This document shows, one piece after another, positions 37,757-46,262 of a stretch of DNA of 64,000 nucleotides (position 1 is its first letter; every line of letters starts with the position of its first letter). The translations under genes and the position numbers were made by a program. This stretch comes from Rikenellaceae bacterium. GTDB taxonomy: Bacteria; Bacteroidota; Bacteroidia; Bacteroidales; Rikenellaceae. Under the pieces are notes generated by a model. That model saw only the letters and a list, made by a program, of their open reading frames with translations, made no database searches and was not told where the DNA came from. The stretch lies in the NCBI GenBank assembly GCA_902362705.1, contig CABIXK010000005.1:1-64000 (forward strand). The letters are read 5' to 3'.

Positions 37757-38542
37757 TCAGTCTTCGATTTGCGTTTGCAGCGTGTCGTAGGCCATGCGAA
37801 CCCCCGCGGGGAGGGTGGGCTCGGTGGCGGCGTGGAGCCCGATCTCGTGCGACATGTGGGTGAGGTAGGCCTCGCGCGGCGCCACGCGGCGGATGAGCTC
37901 CAGCGCCTCGTCGAGGCAGAAGTGGGAGGGGTGGGGCGCGACGCGCAGGGCGTTGACCACCAAGGTGTCCACGCCCTCCAGCTTGCGCAGCTCGGCCTCC
38001 TCGATGCGCTTGAAGTCGGTCAGGTAGGCCAGCGGCCCGATGCGGTAGCCTGTCACCTCGAAGCGGTCGGAGTGGTGCCCGCGCACGGGCTCGATCCGCA
38101 GGCCCCGCACCTCGAACGGACGGTCGGGGTCGATCTCGTGCAGCGCGATCTCGGGCACGCCGCGATACTTGTCGCGGGCAAAGGCGTAGTCGAAGTCCTT
38201 GCGCACGACGGCCGCGGTGCGGGGCGCGGCGTAGAGGTCGACGCGGTGGACGGTCGGCGGGTAGTCGACGAAGTTGAAGGCGCGCACGTCGTCGATGCCG
38301 CCCGTGTGGTCCTTGTGCTCGTGCGTGAGCAGGATGGCGTCGAGGTGCCGCACCCCCGTGCGGAGCATCTGGTAGCGGAAGTCGGGGCCGGCGTCGATGA
38401 CGATCCGCACGCCGCCCTGCTCGACCATCGCCGCCGTGCGCAGCCGCCGGTCGCGCCGGTCCTGCGAGGTGCAGACCGCGCAGCGGCATCCGATGACGGG
38501 CACGCCCTGCGAGGTCCCGGTTCCCAGAAAGGTGAGCTTCAT
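37757..38542 (-). CDS. MBL-fold metallo-hydrolase, PhnP-like
   Basis: 261 residues from ATG 38542 (MKLTFLGTGTSQGVPVIGC). The pattern GTGTSQGVPVIGCRCAVC is typical of the PhnP/RNase Z-like branch of the metallo-beta-lactamase fold. The metal motif reads THEHKDHTGG, followed by a distal THMSHE. Relatives include cyclic phosphodiesterases and tRNase Z-like enzymes; the substrate here is unknown and no phosphonate genes are near. The -7 box of its promoter ends 5 bases before the ATG, so the transcript may be leaderless. It heads an operon with the SDR gene. Confidence 0.8.
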   Translation of the reverse strand: MKLTFLGTGTSQGVPVIGCRCAVCTSQDRRDRRLRTAAMVEQGGVRIVIDAGPDFRYQMLRTGVRHLDAILLTHEHKDHTGGIDDVRAFNFVDYPPTVHRVDLYAAPRTAAVVRKDFDYAFARDKYRGVPEIALHEIDPDRPFEVRGLRIEPVRGHHSDRFEVTGYRIGPLAYLTDFKRIEEAELRKLEGVDTLVVNALRVAPHPSHFCLDEALELIRRVAPREAYLTHMSHEIGLHAATEPTLPAGVRMAYDTLQTQIED

Positions 38543-38547
38543 GGGCG

Positions 38548-38579
38548 TAAAGGTACGAATAAGCGAGGGCAAAAGCAAA
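38548..38579 (-). promoter_or_regulatory. Promoter immediately before the PhnP-like gene (half copy of the dispersed repeat)
   Basis: Minus strand TTTG (38579-38576), a 20-bp spacer and TACCTTTA (38555-38548). The spacer cttttgccctcgcttattcg is nearly identical to that at glgB. Upstream sequence to about 38610 (ggcaaaccgcgagcga) also resembles the repeat. The start codon begins 6 bases after the box. Confidence 0.65.
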
Positions 38580-38649
38580 CTCGCTCGCGGTTTGCCGGTT
38601 CGCGGAGCGATAAATCGTGCGGCGAAGGCCGAGTTTCGAAAAAAATTCC

Positions 38650-38657
38650 TATATTTG
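38650..38657 (+). promoter_or_regulatory. -7 box of the first GH16 gene
   Basis: TATATTTG, 58 bases before the ATG at 38716; no clear -33 TTG. Confidence 0.45.
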
Positions 38658-38715
38658 ATAATCGGACCGCGCGGATACGGCGCGGAAGAGTAGAATAAAT
38701 TATAGGAACGAAGCG

Positions 38716-39501
38716 ATGAAAAAAGTGTGTATGAGTGCGTGCGCGGCTGCGGTCGTGCTGCTGGCTGCGGCCTGCGGCAGCGAGCCCGGGTGGCAGCTGG
38801 TGTGGGAGGAGGAGTTCGAGGGCGGGACGCTCGACGAAGCGGTGTGGAGCCGGATTCCGCGCGGCAAGCCCGACTGGCAGAACACCCAGTCGGCCGACGA
38901 CCGCTGCTATGCGCTGCGCGACGGGATGCTCGTGCTGCGGGGCATCGTCAACGACGACCGCACGGCGGACACGGCTGCCTACCTCACGGGCGGCGTATGG
39001 ACGCGCGGCAAGCACGCCTTCGAGGGCGGCCGCATCGAGGTGCGGGCTCGCCTGCACGGGGCGCGGGGCGCCTGGCCGGCGATCTGGCTGCTGCCGTTCG
39101 AGACCGAAAAATACATGTGGCCCCAGGGCGGCGAGATCGACATCATGGAGCGGCTCAACCACGACTCGATCGCCTATCAGACCGTGCATTCGCACTACAC
39201 CTACACGCTCGGCATAGAGAACGATCCGCGTCACGGCTCGACGATGGCGATCGATCCCGACGCGTTCAACGTCTACGGCGTCGACCTGTGGCCCGACAGC
39301 GTGGTCTTCCGCATCAACGGCCGGCGCCACTTCGCCTACCCGCGCATCGAGACCGACCGCGAGGGACAGTTTCCCTTCGACATCCCGCAGTACCTGCTCA
39401 TCGACATGCAGCTGGGCGGGCAGTGGGTGGGCCGGGTCGATCCGGCCGAGCTGCCGGTGGAGATGGAGGTCGACTGGGTGCGCCACTATCGGTGGCAGTG
39501 A
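38716..39501 (+). CDS. GH16-family glycanase lipoprotein
   Basis: 261 residues. MKKVCMSACAAAVVLLAAACGS is a lipoprotein signal. The beta-jelly-roll glucanase domain fills the remainder: WQLVWEEEFEGGTLD at its start, GRIEVRARLHGARGAWPAIWLLP, and the catalytic motif GGEIDIMERL (ExDxxE: nucleophile and acid/base glutamates). It ends VDWVRHYRW as usual for the family. GH16 enzymes cut beta-1,3/1,4-glucans, laminarin, or galactans such as agar and porphyran; the short catalytic domain favours a glucan but cannot decide. First gene of a polysaccharide utilization locus, 32 bases before the regulator. Confidence 0.93.
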   Translation: MKKVCMSACAAAVVLLAAACGSEPGWQLVWEEEFEGGTLDEAVWSRIPRGKPDWQNTQSADDRCYALRDGMLVLRGIVNDDRTADTAAYLTGGVWTRGKHAFEGGRIEVRARLHGARGAWPAIWLLPFETEKYMWPQGGEIDIMERLNHDSIAYQTVHSHYTYTLGIENDPRHGSTMAIDPDAFNVYGVDLWPDSVVFRINGRRHFAYPRIETDREGQFPFDIPQYLLIDMQLGGQWVGRVDPAELPVEMEVDWVRHYRWQ

Positions 39502-39533
39502 CCCGAAAGCCCGAAACCGCATAGCGCAGGGTC

Positions 39534-42500
39534 ATGATCCGCTGGCGTAGCTTCCTGCCGCTGCTGTGGGCGGCGCTCGCGACTTCCCCCCCCCTCGTGC
39601 GGGCGGGGCTGCTGCCCGTATCGGACCGGCGGGTCAACTACTCGCGCTTCGAGCGGGTGGAGGTGAGCGTCGAGGCGTCGTGCGTGCACGCCATGCTGCA
39701 GGACGTCTCGGGGCTCATGTGGATCTGCACAGACAAGGGGCTATACAACTACGACGGCTACCGCGCCGTGGCGTGCCACGCGCGCAACGACCTGACGCGG
39801 GTGCAGACCCATTGCGCCGCGGTGATCGGCGAGCGGATCTGGACCGGCACCGACCGCGGCGTGCTCGTCTACGACATCCGCCGCGACCGCTACGTCGCCG
39901 ACTCGCTGCTCGCGGGGCAGACCGTGCGCTCGATCCTCCACGCCGGCGGGGCCGTGTGGATGGGGTGCTCGCAGGGGGTGTGGCGCTACGACCCGAAGTG
40001 CGACCGGCTCGACCGTGTGCGCGTGGAGCGCGGGCATGAGGAGCAGGGCGTCTACTCGCTCCATGCCGACCGCACGGGGCTCTATGCCGGCATGTTCGAC
40101 GGCCTCTACCGCTACGACGAAGCGGCGGAGGCCTTCGTGCGTCTGGGGCCGGCGCAGACGCACTCGCTCTTCGTCTACGCCATCTGTCCCGATCCGCTGC
40201 GCGGCTGCCTCTACCTGGGCACGCAGCAGGGACTGTGGCGCTACGAGCCCGGGACGGGCCTCTTCCGATCGGAGGGCGGGCTGCGCCATGCGGTCATCAA
40301 CGACGTGGCCGTAGACCGCGACGGGGTGGTGGTGCTGGGCAGCGACGCGGGGCTGATCCTCTACGACGGGCGGACGATGCGCACGCTCACGCACGACGCG
40401 CGCAGCGACGCCTCGCTCTCGCACGACGACATCGAATCGTTGCGGGTGGACCGCGCGGGCAACGTGTGGATCGGCACCCACGACGGCATCTCGCTGGCGC
40501 GCTACGGCCAGACGGGCGAGAAGATCGCCCTGTCGGAGTTCACCGGCTCGGGCTACGGCATGACCATCACGGCGATGATGCAGGACAGCCGCGGGGCGCT
40601 CTGGTGCGGCGGTCCGAGCGGCGTGCTGCACGTGGCCGAGGAGGGCACCTCGTGTCTGCACCACATCCGCAGCGAGCGCCATCCGCTGCCGCACAACTGC
40701 GTGCACTCCTTCTACGAGGACGGCGCGGGCGAGGTGTGGGCCGCCACCGACGGCGGGGCGCTGCGCTACGACCGCCCCGCAGGGCGCTTCGTCGCCTATC
40801 CCGTCGAGACCGACCGCTACAACGCCGAGTGGTGCTACACCCTGGCCGAGGACGGGCGCGGGAGGATTTGGATCGGCACCTTCTCGGCCGGCATCTTTCT
40901 CTGCGACCGCGCGCGGCTGCTGCGCGAGGGGGTGGGGCGCCCCGAGCGCAACCTGGCCGGGGAGATCCGCAACGGCTCGGTCTTCCGCATGCTCCGCGAC
41001 GCGCGGGGGTGCATCTGGGCCCTCTACTACGACAAGGGTCTCGACCGCATCGACCCCGAGGGGGCGGTCGAACACTACGACCTGGCCCGCTACATCGGCA
41101 CGCAGGTCATCCCCACCGACATGGCGCTCGACGACGCGGGCTTCCTCTGGGCCGGCTTTCTGGGGGGCGTGCTGCGCATCGACACCCGCACGGGCGAGGC
41201 TCTGCGGCTCGATTTTCCCGAGGGGCGCGACAGCGAGGTGCTGGCCGTGGGCTGCTCGCCCGAGGCGGCGTGGATCACCACCACCGACGGCCGCGTGTGG
41301 TGCGTCGACCGGCGGCGCCTGGCGGTCGAGCCGGTGCCCGTGCCGCTGTGCCAGTATCCGTCGGTCTGCTACGAGCGGACGGGCGACTGCATGCTGCTGG
41401 GGTGCGTCGACGGGGTGCTGCGCATCCCGCTGCCCTTCGCCGATCCGTCGGCGCCGCCCTGCCGGCCGATCCTTACCTCGCTGTCGGTCGACGGCCGTCC
41501 GTGGGCGCCCGTCGACGGCGGGGGCGAGCCCCTGAGCATCCGCTACGCCGAGCGCATCGACCTGCCCCACGACCGCAACGACCTGGAGCTTCGCTTCGCC
41601 TCGATGAACTTCGGACCGCGCGGGAGCGAGAAGTATGCCTACCGCCTCGATCCGGCCGACGGCGACTGGTCGCCCGTGGCGCCCGACGCCAACGGCGTCT
41701 CGCTGCTCAACGTCGCCCCCGGAAACTACCGCCTCGAGGTCTGCATGACCGACCGCTCGGGGCACCCCGTGCCCGGCACCGTGCGCGCGCTCCGCATCAC
41801 CGTGCGGCCGCCGCTCTACCGATCGGCCGGGGCCGTGGCGCTCTACCTCTGTCTGGCGGCGGGGGCTGCTGTCGCTGCCGCCGCGGCCGTGCAGCGCCGC
41901 GACCGGCGTCGCCGCGAGCGCTTCGAGCGCGAGACGCTGCTGGCGCAGGCCAAAGCCAAGGCCGACTTCCTTCTGGAGGTGTCGCACGACCTGAAGGCGC
42001 CCCTGGGGCTGATACTGGGGCCCGTGAGCCGGCTGCTCTTCGCCGCGGGCGACGAGCCCACGCGCCGCCAGCTGGATCTGGTGCGGCGCAACGCCGAGCG
42101 GATAGGGCTGCTGGTCAACCGCGTCTTCGACCCCGAGTGCGGCGACGGGGCGGGCGACAGCTTGCTGCTCTCGACCGTCGACGTAGCCGAGCTCTTCGCG
42201 GCGGCGGTGCTGCGCTACCGTCAGGCGGCCGAAGACCGCAGCATCGAGACGCGGACGTGCATCGAGCCCCGCCGGCTCTTCCGCCAGTGCGACGCCTACA
42301 AGATCGGCTCGATATTCGACAACCTGCTCTCCAACGCCTACAAATACGTGCGCCGGGGCGGGCGTGTCGACCTTTCGCTCTCGCTCTCGGCGCAGAGCGG
42401 GTGCGTGCGGCTGATCGTCGCCGACGACGGCATCGGCATCCCCGCTTCGGACCGTCCCTACGTCTTCCAGCGCTTCTTCCAGTCGTCGCTCACGCGCGGC

Positions 42501-43079
42501 AGCCACGCCGGCACGGGCATGGGCCTCTATCTGGTGCGCAAGTACGTGGCGCTGCACGGCGGCACGGTCGAGCTCACGTCGAAGGAGGGGAGCGGCACGA
42601 CGGCGATCGTCGAGCTGCCCCTGGCCGCGGCGCCCGAGCTGCCCGATGCACCCGCCGCGGAGGTCGCGGCGCCGGATGAGGCGGGCACGGCGCCCGCCGC
42701 GACTGCCGCGGAGTCGGTCGCGGAGCCGGCCGCGGAGGCCATGTCGCACGACGAGCGCTTCCTGGCCGAGGTCACGCAGCTCGTCGAGCGCGAGATCGAT
42801 TCGTCGGAGCTGACCGTGGCGAGCCTCGCCGCCCGGGCCGGCACTTCGCCCAAACAGCTCTACCGCCGCCTGAAGGCGCTCACCGGCTGCACCCCCGTCG
42901 ACTACATCCGCACCATCCGCATCAAGCGGGCCGCGATCATGCTCTCGCAGGGGCGCTTCACCGTGCAGGAGGTGATGTATTCGGTGGGATTTTCGGACCA
43001 CTCCTATTTTGCCCGGTGCTTCCGCGCAGAGTTCGGCTGCACGCCCAGCCAATTCCTGAAAAACCGCCCCGAAACGTAA
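39534..43079 (+). CDS. Hybrid sensor kinase/AraC regulator lacking a receiver domain
   Basis: 1,181 residues. A signal peptide (MIRWRSFLPLLWAALA) precedes a periplasmic sensor of Reg_prop beta-propeller blades (to about 620; e.g. VSGLMWICTDKGLYNYDGY, AGNVWIGTHDGISL) and a Y_Y_Y domain (about 640-750). A membrane segment (about 764-786) leads to HisKA with SHDLKAPL (His about 817), N-box DNLLSNAYKY (about 929), and G-boxes DDGIGIP and GTGMGLYLV. The ATPase ends near 1031. In usual hybrid two-component systems a receiver of about 115 residues follows; here only an Ala/Pro/Glu-rich linker of about 38 residues separates it from the AraC-type HTH (about 1083-1181, SLAARAGTSPKQLYRRL, VGFSDHSYFARCFRAEFG). 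It should control the adjacent susC-susD-GH16 genes, by a route that cannot be ordinary His-Asp phosphotransfer within the protein. Confidence 0.92.
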   Translation: MIRWRSFLPLLWAALATSPPLVRAGLLPVSDRRVNYSRFERVEVSVEASCVHAMLQDVSGLMWICTDKGLYNYDGYRAVACHARNDLTRVQTHCAAVIGERIWTGTDRGVLVYDIRRDRYVADSLLAGQTVRSILHAGGAVWMGCSQGVWRYDPKCDRLDRVRVERGHEEQGVYSLHADRTGLYAGMFDGLYRYDEAAEAFVRLGPAQTHSLFVYAICPDPLRGCLYLGTQQGLWRYEPGTGLFRSEGGLRHAVINDVAVDRDGVVVLGSDAGLILYDGRTMRTLTHDARSDASLSHDDIESLRVDRAGNVWIGTHDGISLARYGQTGEKIALSEFTGSGYGMTITAMMQDSRGALWCGGPSGVLHVAEEGTSCLHHIRSERHPLPHNCVHSFYEDGAGEVWAATDGGALRYDRPAGRFVAYPVETDRYNAEWCYTLAEDGRGRIWIGTFSAGIFLCDRARLLREGVGRPERNLAGEIRNGSVFRMLRDARGCIWALYYDKGLDRIDPEGAVEHYDLARYIGTQVIPTDMALDDAGFLWAGFLGGVLRIDTRTGEALRLDFPEGRDSEVLAVGCSPEAAWITTTDGRVWCVDRRRLAVEPVPVPLCQYPSVCYERTGDCMLLGCVDGVLRIPLPFADPSAPPCRPILTSLSVDGRPWAPVDGGGEPLSIRYAERIDLPHDRNDLELRFASMNFGPRGSEKYAYRLDPADGDWSPVAPDANGVSLLNVAPGNYRLEVCMTDRSGHPVPGTVRALRITVRPPLYRSAGAVALYLCLAAGAAVAAAAAVQRRDRRRRERFERETLLAQAKAKADFLLEVSHDLKAPLGLILGPVSRLLFAAGDEPTRRQLDLVRRNAERIGLLVNRVFDPECGDGAGDSLLLSTVDVAELFAAAVLRYRQAAEDRSIETRTCIEPRRLFRQCDAYKIGSIFDNLLSNAYKYVRRGGRVDLSLSLSAQSGCVRLIVADDGIGIPASDRPYVFQRFFQSSLTRGSHAGTGMGLYLVRKYVALHGGTVELTSKEGSGTTAIVELPLAAAPELPDAPAAEVAAPDEAGTAPAATAAESVAEPAAEAMSHDERFLAEVTQLVEREIDSSELTVASLAARAGTSPKQLYRRLKALTGCTPVDYIRTIRIKRAAIMLSQGRFTVQEVMYSVGFSDHSYFARCFRAEFGCTPSQFLKNRPET
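39586..39594. repeat. Run of 9 C near the 5' end of the regulator gene
   Basis: Nine consecutive C at codons 18-21, at the end of the signal peptide. The frame is intact at this length. Confidence 0.85.
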
Positions 43080-43152
43080 TTCTGCGGCCCTTCTGGTCCG
43101 TTTTGTCTTTCGATTCGTCCTTTTTGTCGCGCTCCGCCCGCGGGCGGCGGAG

Positions 43153-43160
43153 TACATTTG
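43153..43160 (+). promoter_or_regulatory. -7 box of the susC-susD-GH16 operon
   Basis: TACATTTG, 45 bases before the susC ATG at 43205, in the 125-bp gap after the regulator gene. No TTG at N19-21, as expected for a promoter that depends on an activator. Confidence 0.5.
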
Positions 43161-43204
43161 TCATGGCCGGGGAGAGCTCCGGCCCTAACCTAATCCAACC
43201 TATT

Positions 43205-46200
43205 ATGAAAGGACAATTACATCGTTTGTTCGGCCTGTTGCTGACAGGCCTTTTTCTGCTGTCCTCGTTCGCCGCGGTCGCGCAGACCCATCAGGTGAAG
43301 GGTACGGTGGTCGATGCTGCGGGCAACGCCATGCCCGGCGCCAGCGTCGTTATCCAGGGCACGACGCGCGGCGTGACCACGCAGGCCGACGGCTCGTTCT
43401 CGATCGCCGCCGAGCCGCGCGAGACGCTCGAGGTGAGCTTCATCGGCTACAAGAGCGCCGTGGTGCCCGTGGGGCAGCAGAGCTCGGTGAAGGTCGTGCT
43501 CGAGGAGGACGCCGGCCTGCTCGACGACGTGGTCGTGGTGGGATACGGCGTGCAGAAGAAGGTCAACCTCACCGGCTCGGTGGTCTCCGTGTCGGCCAAG
43601 GACATCGCCGACATCCCGGTGGCCAACACCGCCACGCTGCTCCAGGGCCGTCTGCCGGGTCTGGTGCTGACGTCGAACGGCGCGCAGGCCGGTGCCGACA
43701 ACCCCGAGATCCGCATCCGCGGCATCGGCACCTTCGGCAACAACAACCCGATGCTGCTCGTCGACGGCGTGGAGACCTCGCTCTCGCAGCTCTCGGTCAT
43801 CCCCTCGGCCGACATCGAGAATATCTCGGTGCTGAAGGACGCCGCCTCGGCCGCCATCTACGGCGTGCGCGCCGCCAACGGCGTGATCCTCGTCACGACC
43901 AAGCGCGGCGGCGAATCGCGCCCCAAGGTGGTCTACTCGGGCAGCTACACCCTCCAGACGCCGGGCATCGTGCCCGACTTCGTGGGCGGCTACGACTGGG
44001 CCCTGATGCGCAACGAGGTGAAGCCCGGGACCTACTCGCCCGAGGCGCTCCAGAAGCTCAAGGACGGTTCGGACCCCGACCGCTACGCCAGCACCGACTG
44101 GCTCGACGCCGTGCTGCGCAACGCCAACATGCACCAGCACCACCTCTCGGTGTCGGGCGGCTCGAAGGATACCCACTACATGACCTCGGTGGCCTACCAG
44201 AACCAGGACGGCATCATGTTGCAGACGGGTGTGGAGCGCATCTCGTTCCGCTCCAACGTCGACACGCGCTACAAGCGCTTCACTTTCGGCGTGAACGTGT
44301 CGGGCACGAAGAGCAACATCACCGCCCCCTCGGTGGGCGTGAGCGGCGCGAGCGGCGTGATGCGCTTCGTGTCGTGGTTCACGCGTCCGACCGTGCCCGT
44401 GCGCTATTCGAACGGCCACTACGGCTACGTCGACGGCTCGTGGACCGACGCCGAGATGATGAAGAACCCCGTGGAGCTGATGACGCTCGGCTACCGCTCC
44501 AACGAGTACTGGCGCTTCAACGGCAAGGCGTTCGCCGGGATCGACCTCTACGACGGTCTGAAGTTCCAGACCAGCTTCGCCTACACTTTCGACCTGAACG
44601 CCACGAAGGCCTACAACCCCAAGTCGCCCGCCCGCTACGACGCCGACGGCAACGTGAAGAAGGTGGCCGGCACGACCAACGAGGCCTCCGACTACTGGTG
44701 GCGCCAGGGCATGTGGACCAATGAGAACATGCTGACCTACAACAAGCAGTTCGGCCGCCACACGGTGGGCGCCCTGCTCGGCCACTCGGCCATCGAGTCG
44801 CGCTACAACACCTCGACCGCCTCGAAGCAGGGATTCCCCACCGAGAACATCTACGAGCTCAACGGCGGCACGGACAAGCCGGGCGCTTCGGGCAAGTCGG
44901 AGAAGTACACCCTCCAGTCGTTCTTCGCCCGCCTGACCTACAGCTTCGACGACCGCTACCTGCTGGAGTTCAACATCCGCCGCGACGGTTCGTCGCGCAT
45001 GCCCAAGGCGCACCGCTACGCCAACTTCCCCTCGGTATCGGCCGGCTGGGTCTTCTCCAACGAGTCGTTCATGGAGCGCGCCAAGTGGCTGTCGATGGGT
45101 AAGCTGCGCGTGTCGTGGGGTAAGCTGGGCAACCAGGAGATCGGCAACTACGCCTACTCGGCCACGCTGGGCGCCAGCGGCAACTACTACTTCGACGAGT
45201 CGATCAAGCAGGCCGGCATGGTGCAGACCTCGATTCCCAACGAGAATATCAAGTGGGAGACCACGCGCTCGGTCAACGCGGCCATCGACCTGGGCTTCCT
45301 CAACAACCGCATCACCACCACCTTCGAGTGGTTCGACAAGAAGACCTCCGACATCCTCATGCAGCTCTCCATGCCGGGCATATTCCTCGGCTCGCTGGCC
45401 GCTCCCTACCAGAACGTGGGCGCCGTGCGCAACCGCGGCTGGGAGTGGCAGACCAACTACTCCGACTCGCGCCGCGACTGGAGCTGGAACATCGGATTCA
45501 ACCTCTCGCACGTGAAGAACACGATCCTCGAGATGGGCGGCCTGCGGGAGCGCATCGACGGCAACACGATCAACCGCGTGGGCCAGCCCATCGGCGCCTT
45601 CTTCGGCTACCGCGCGCTGGGCATCTACCGCACCGAGGAGGACCTCAATCGCACCAACTCGAAGGGCGAGGTCATCAAGCAGAACGGCGTGGCCCCCAAG
45701 CTGGGCGACATCATGTATGCCGACACGGACGACAGCGGCAACATCACCCCCGACGACCGCGAGATCATCGGCAACCCCTTCCCGTCGTACTCCTACGCCT
45801 TCAACATCGGCTTCGCGTGTAAGAACATCGACGTGTCGACCTTCTGGCAGGGCGTGGCCGGTCTGTACCGCTACAACTGGGAGACCTCGACCGACATCCG
45901 CGGCAACCTGACCTCGCGCTGGCTCGACCGCTGGTCGCCCGAGAACGTCGAAGGCAGCATGCCGGCGCTGGGCAACACGATGAACGACTCCTATTCGTCG
46001 TTCTGGCTGGAGAAGTCGAACTACCTGCGTCTGAAGAACCTCGAGGTGGGCTACACCTTCCGTCAGCCCGCCCTGGCCAAGGCCGGCATCTCGAGCATCC
46101 GCGTCTACTTCGCCGGTACGAACCTCTGGACCGTCACCCCGCTCAAGAACTGGGATCCCGAGAAGAGCTCGGGCGACCAGCGCAACGACGTGCACCCCAA

Positions 46201-46240
46201 CATGCGCACCTACTCGTTCGGCGTAAACATCCAATTCTAA
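43205..46240 (+). CDS. SusC-family TonB-dependent glycan receptor
   Basis: 1,011 residues. The start at 43205 gives a signal peptide (MKGQLHRLFGLLLTGLFLLSSFAAVAQ); a longer open frame upstream belongs to the end of the regulator. The carboxypeptidase-D-like domain (VKGTVVDAAGNAMPGASVVIQG) is followed by a TonB-box region, the plug (VPVANTATLLQGRLPGLVLTSN-type motif, IRGIGTFGNNNPMLLVDGVE, LKDAASAAIYGVRAANGVILV) and a 22-strand barrel ending SFGVNIQF. It imports oligosaccharides with the SusD partner that starts 22 bases downstream. Unlike the SusC at 15.8-19.0 kb, its frame is intact and there is no long homopolymer at the equivalent position. Confidence 0.95.
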   Translation: MKGQLHRLFGLLLTGLFLLSSFAAVAQTHQVKGTVVDAAGNAMPGASVVIQGTTRGVTTQADGSFSIAAEPRETLEVSFIGYKSAVVPVGQQSSVKVVLEEDAGLLDDVVVVGYGVQKKVNLTGSVVSVSAKDIADIPVANTATLLQGRLPGLVLTSNGAQAGADNPEIRIRGIGTFGNNNPMLLVDGVETSLSQLSVIPSADIENISVLKDAASAAIYGVRAANGVILVTTKRGGESRPKVVYSGSYTLQTPGIVPDFVGGYDWALMRNEVKPGTYSPEALQKLKDGSDPDRYASTDWLDAVLRNANMHQHHLSVSGGSKDTHYMTSVAYQNQDGIMLQTGVERISFRSNVDTRYKRFTFGVNVSGTKSNITAPSVGVSGASGVMRFVSWFTRPTVPVRYSNGHYGYVDGSWTDAEMMKNPVELMTLGYRSNEYWRFNGKAFAGIDLYDGLKFQTSFAYTFDLNATKAYNPKSPARYDADGNVKKVAGTTNEASDYWWRQGMWTNENMLTYNKQFGRHTVGALLGHSAIESRYNTSTASKQGFPTENIYELNGGTDKPGASGKSEKYTLQSFFARLTYSFDDRYLLEFNIRRDGSSRMPKAHRYANFPSVSAGWVFSNESFMERAKWLSMGKLRVSWGKLGNQEIGNYAYSATLGASGNYYFDESIKQAGMVQTSIPNENIKWETTRSVNAAIDLGFLNNRITTTFEWFDKKTSDILMQLSMPGIFLGSLAAPYQNVGAVRNRGWEWQTNYSDSRRDWSWNIGFNLSHVKNTILEMGGLRERIDGNTINRVGQPIGAFFGYRALGIYRTEEDLNRTNSKGEVIKQNGVAPKLGDIMYADTDDSGNITPDDREIIGNPFPSYSYAFNIGFACKNIDVSTFWQGVAGLYRYNWETSTDIRGNLTSRWLDRWSPENVEGSMPALGNTMNDSYSSFWLEKSNYLRLKNLEVGYTFRQPALAKAGISSIRVYFAGTNLWTVTPLKNWDPEKSSGDQRNDVHPNMRTYSFGVNIQF

Positions 46241-46262
46241 CCAACCACAAGGAGGAAACATT

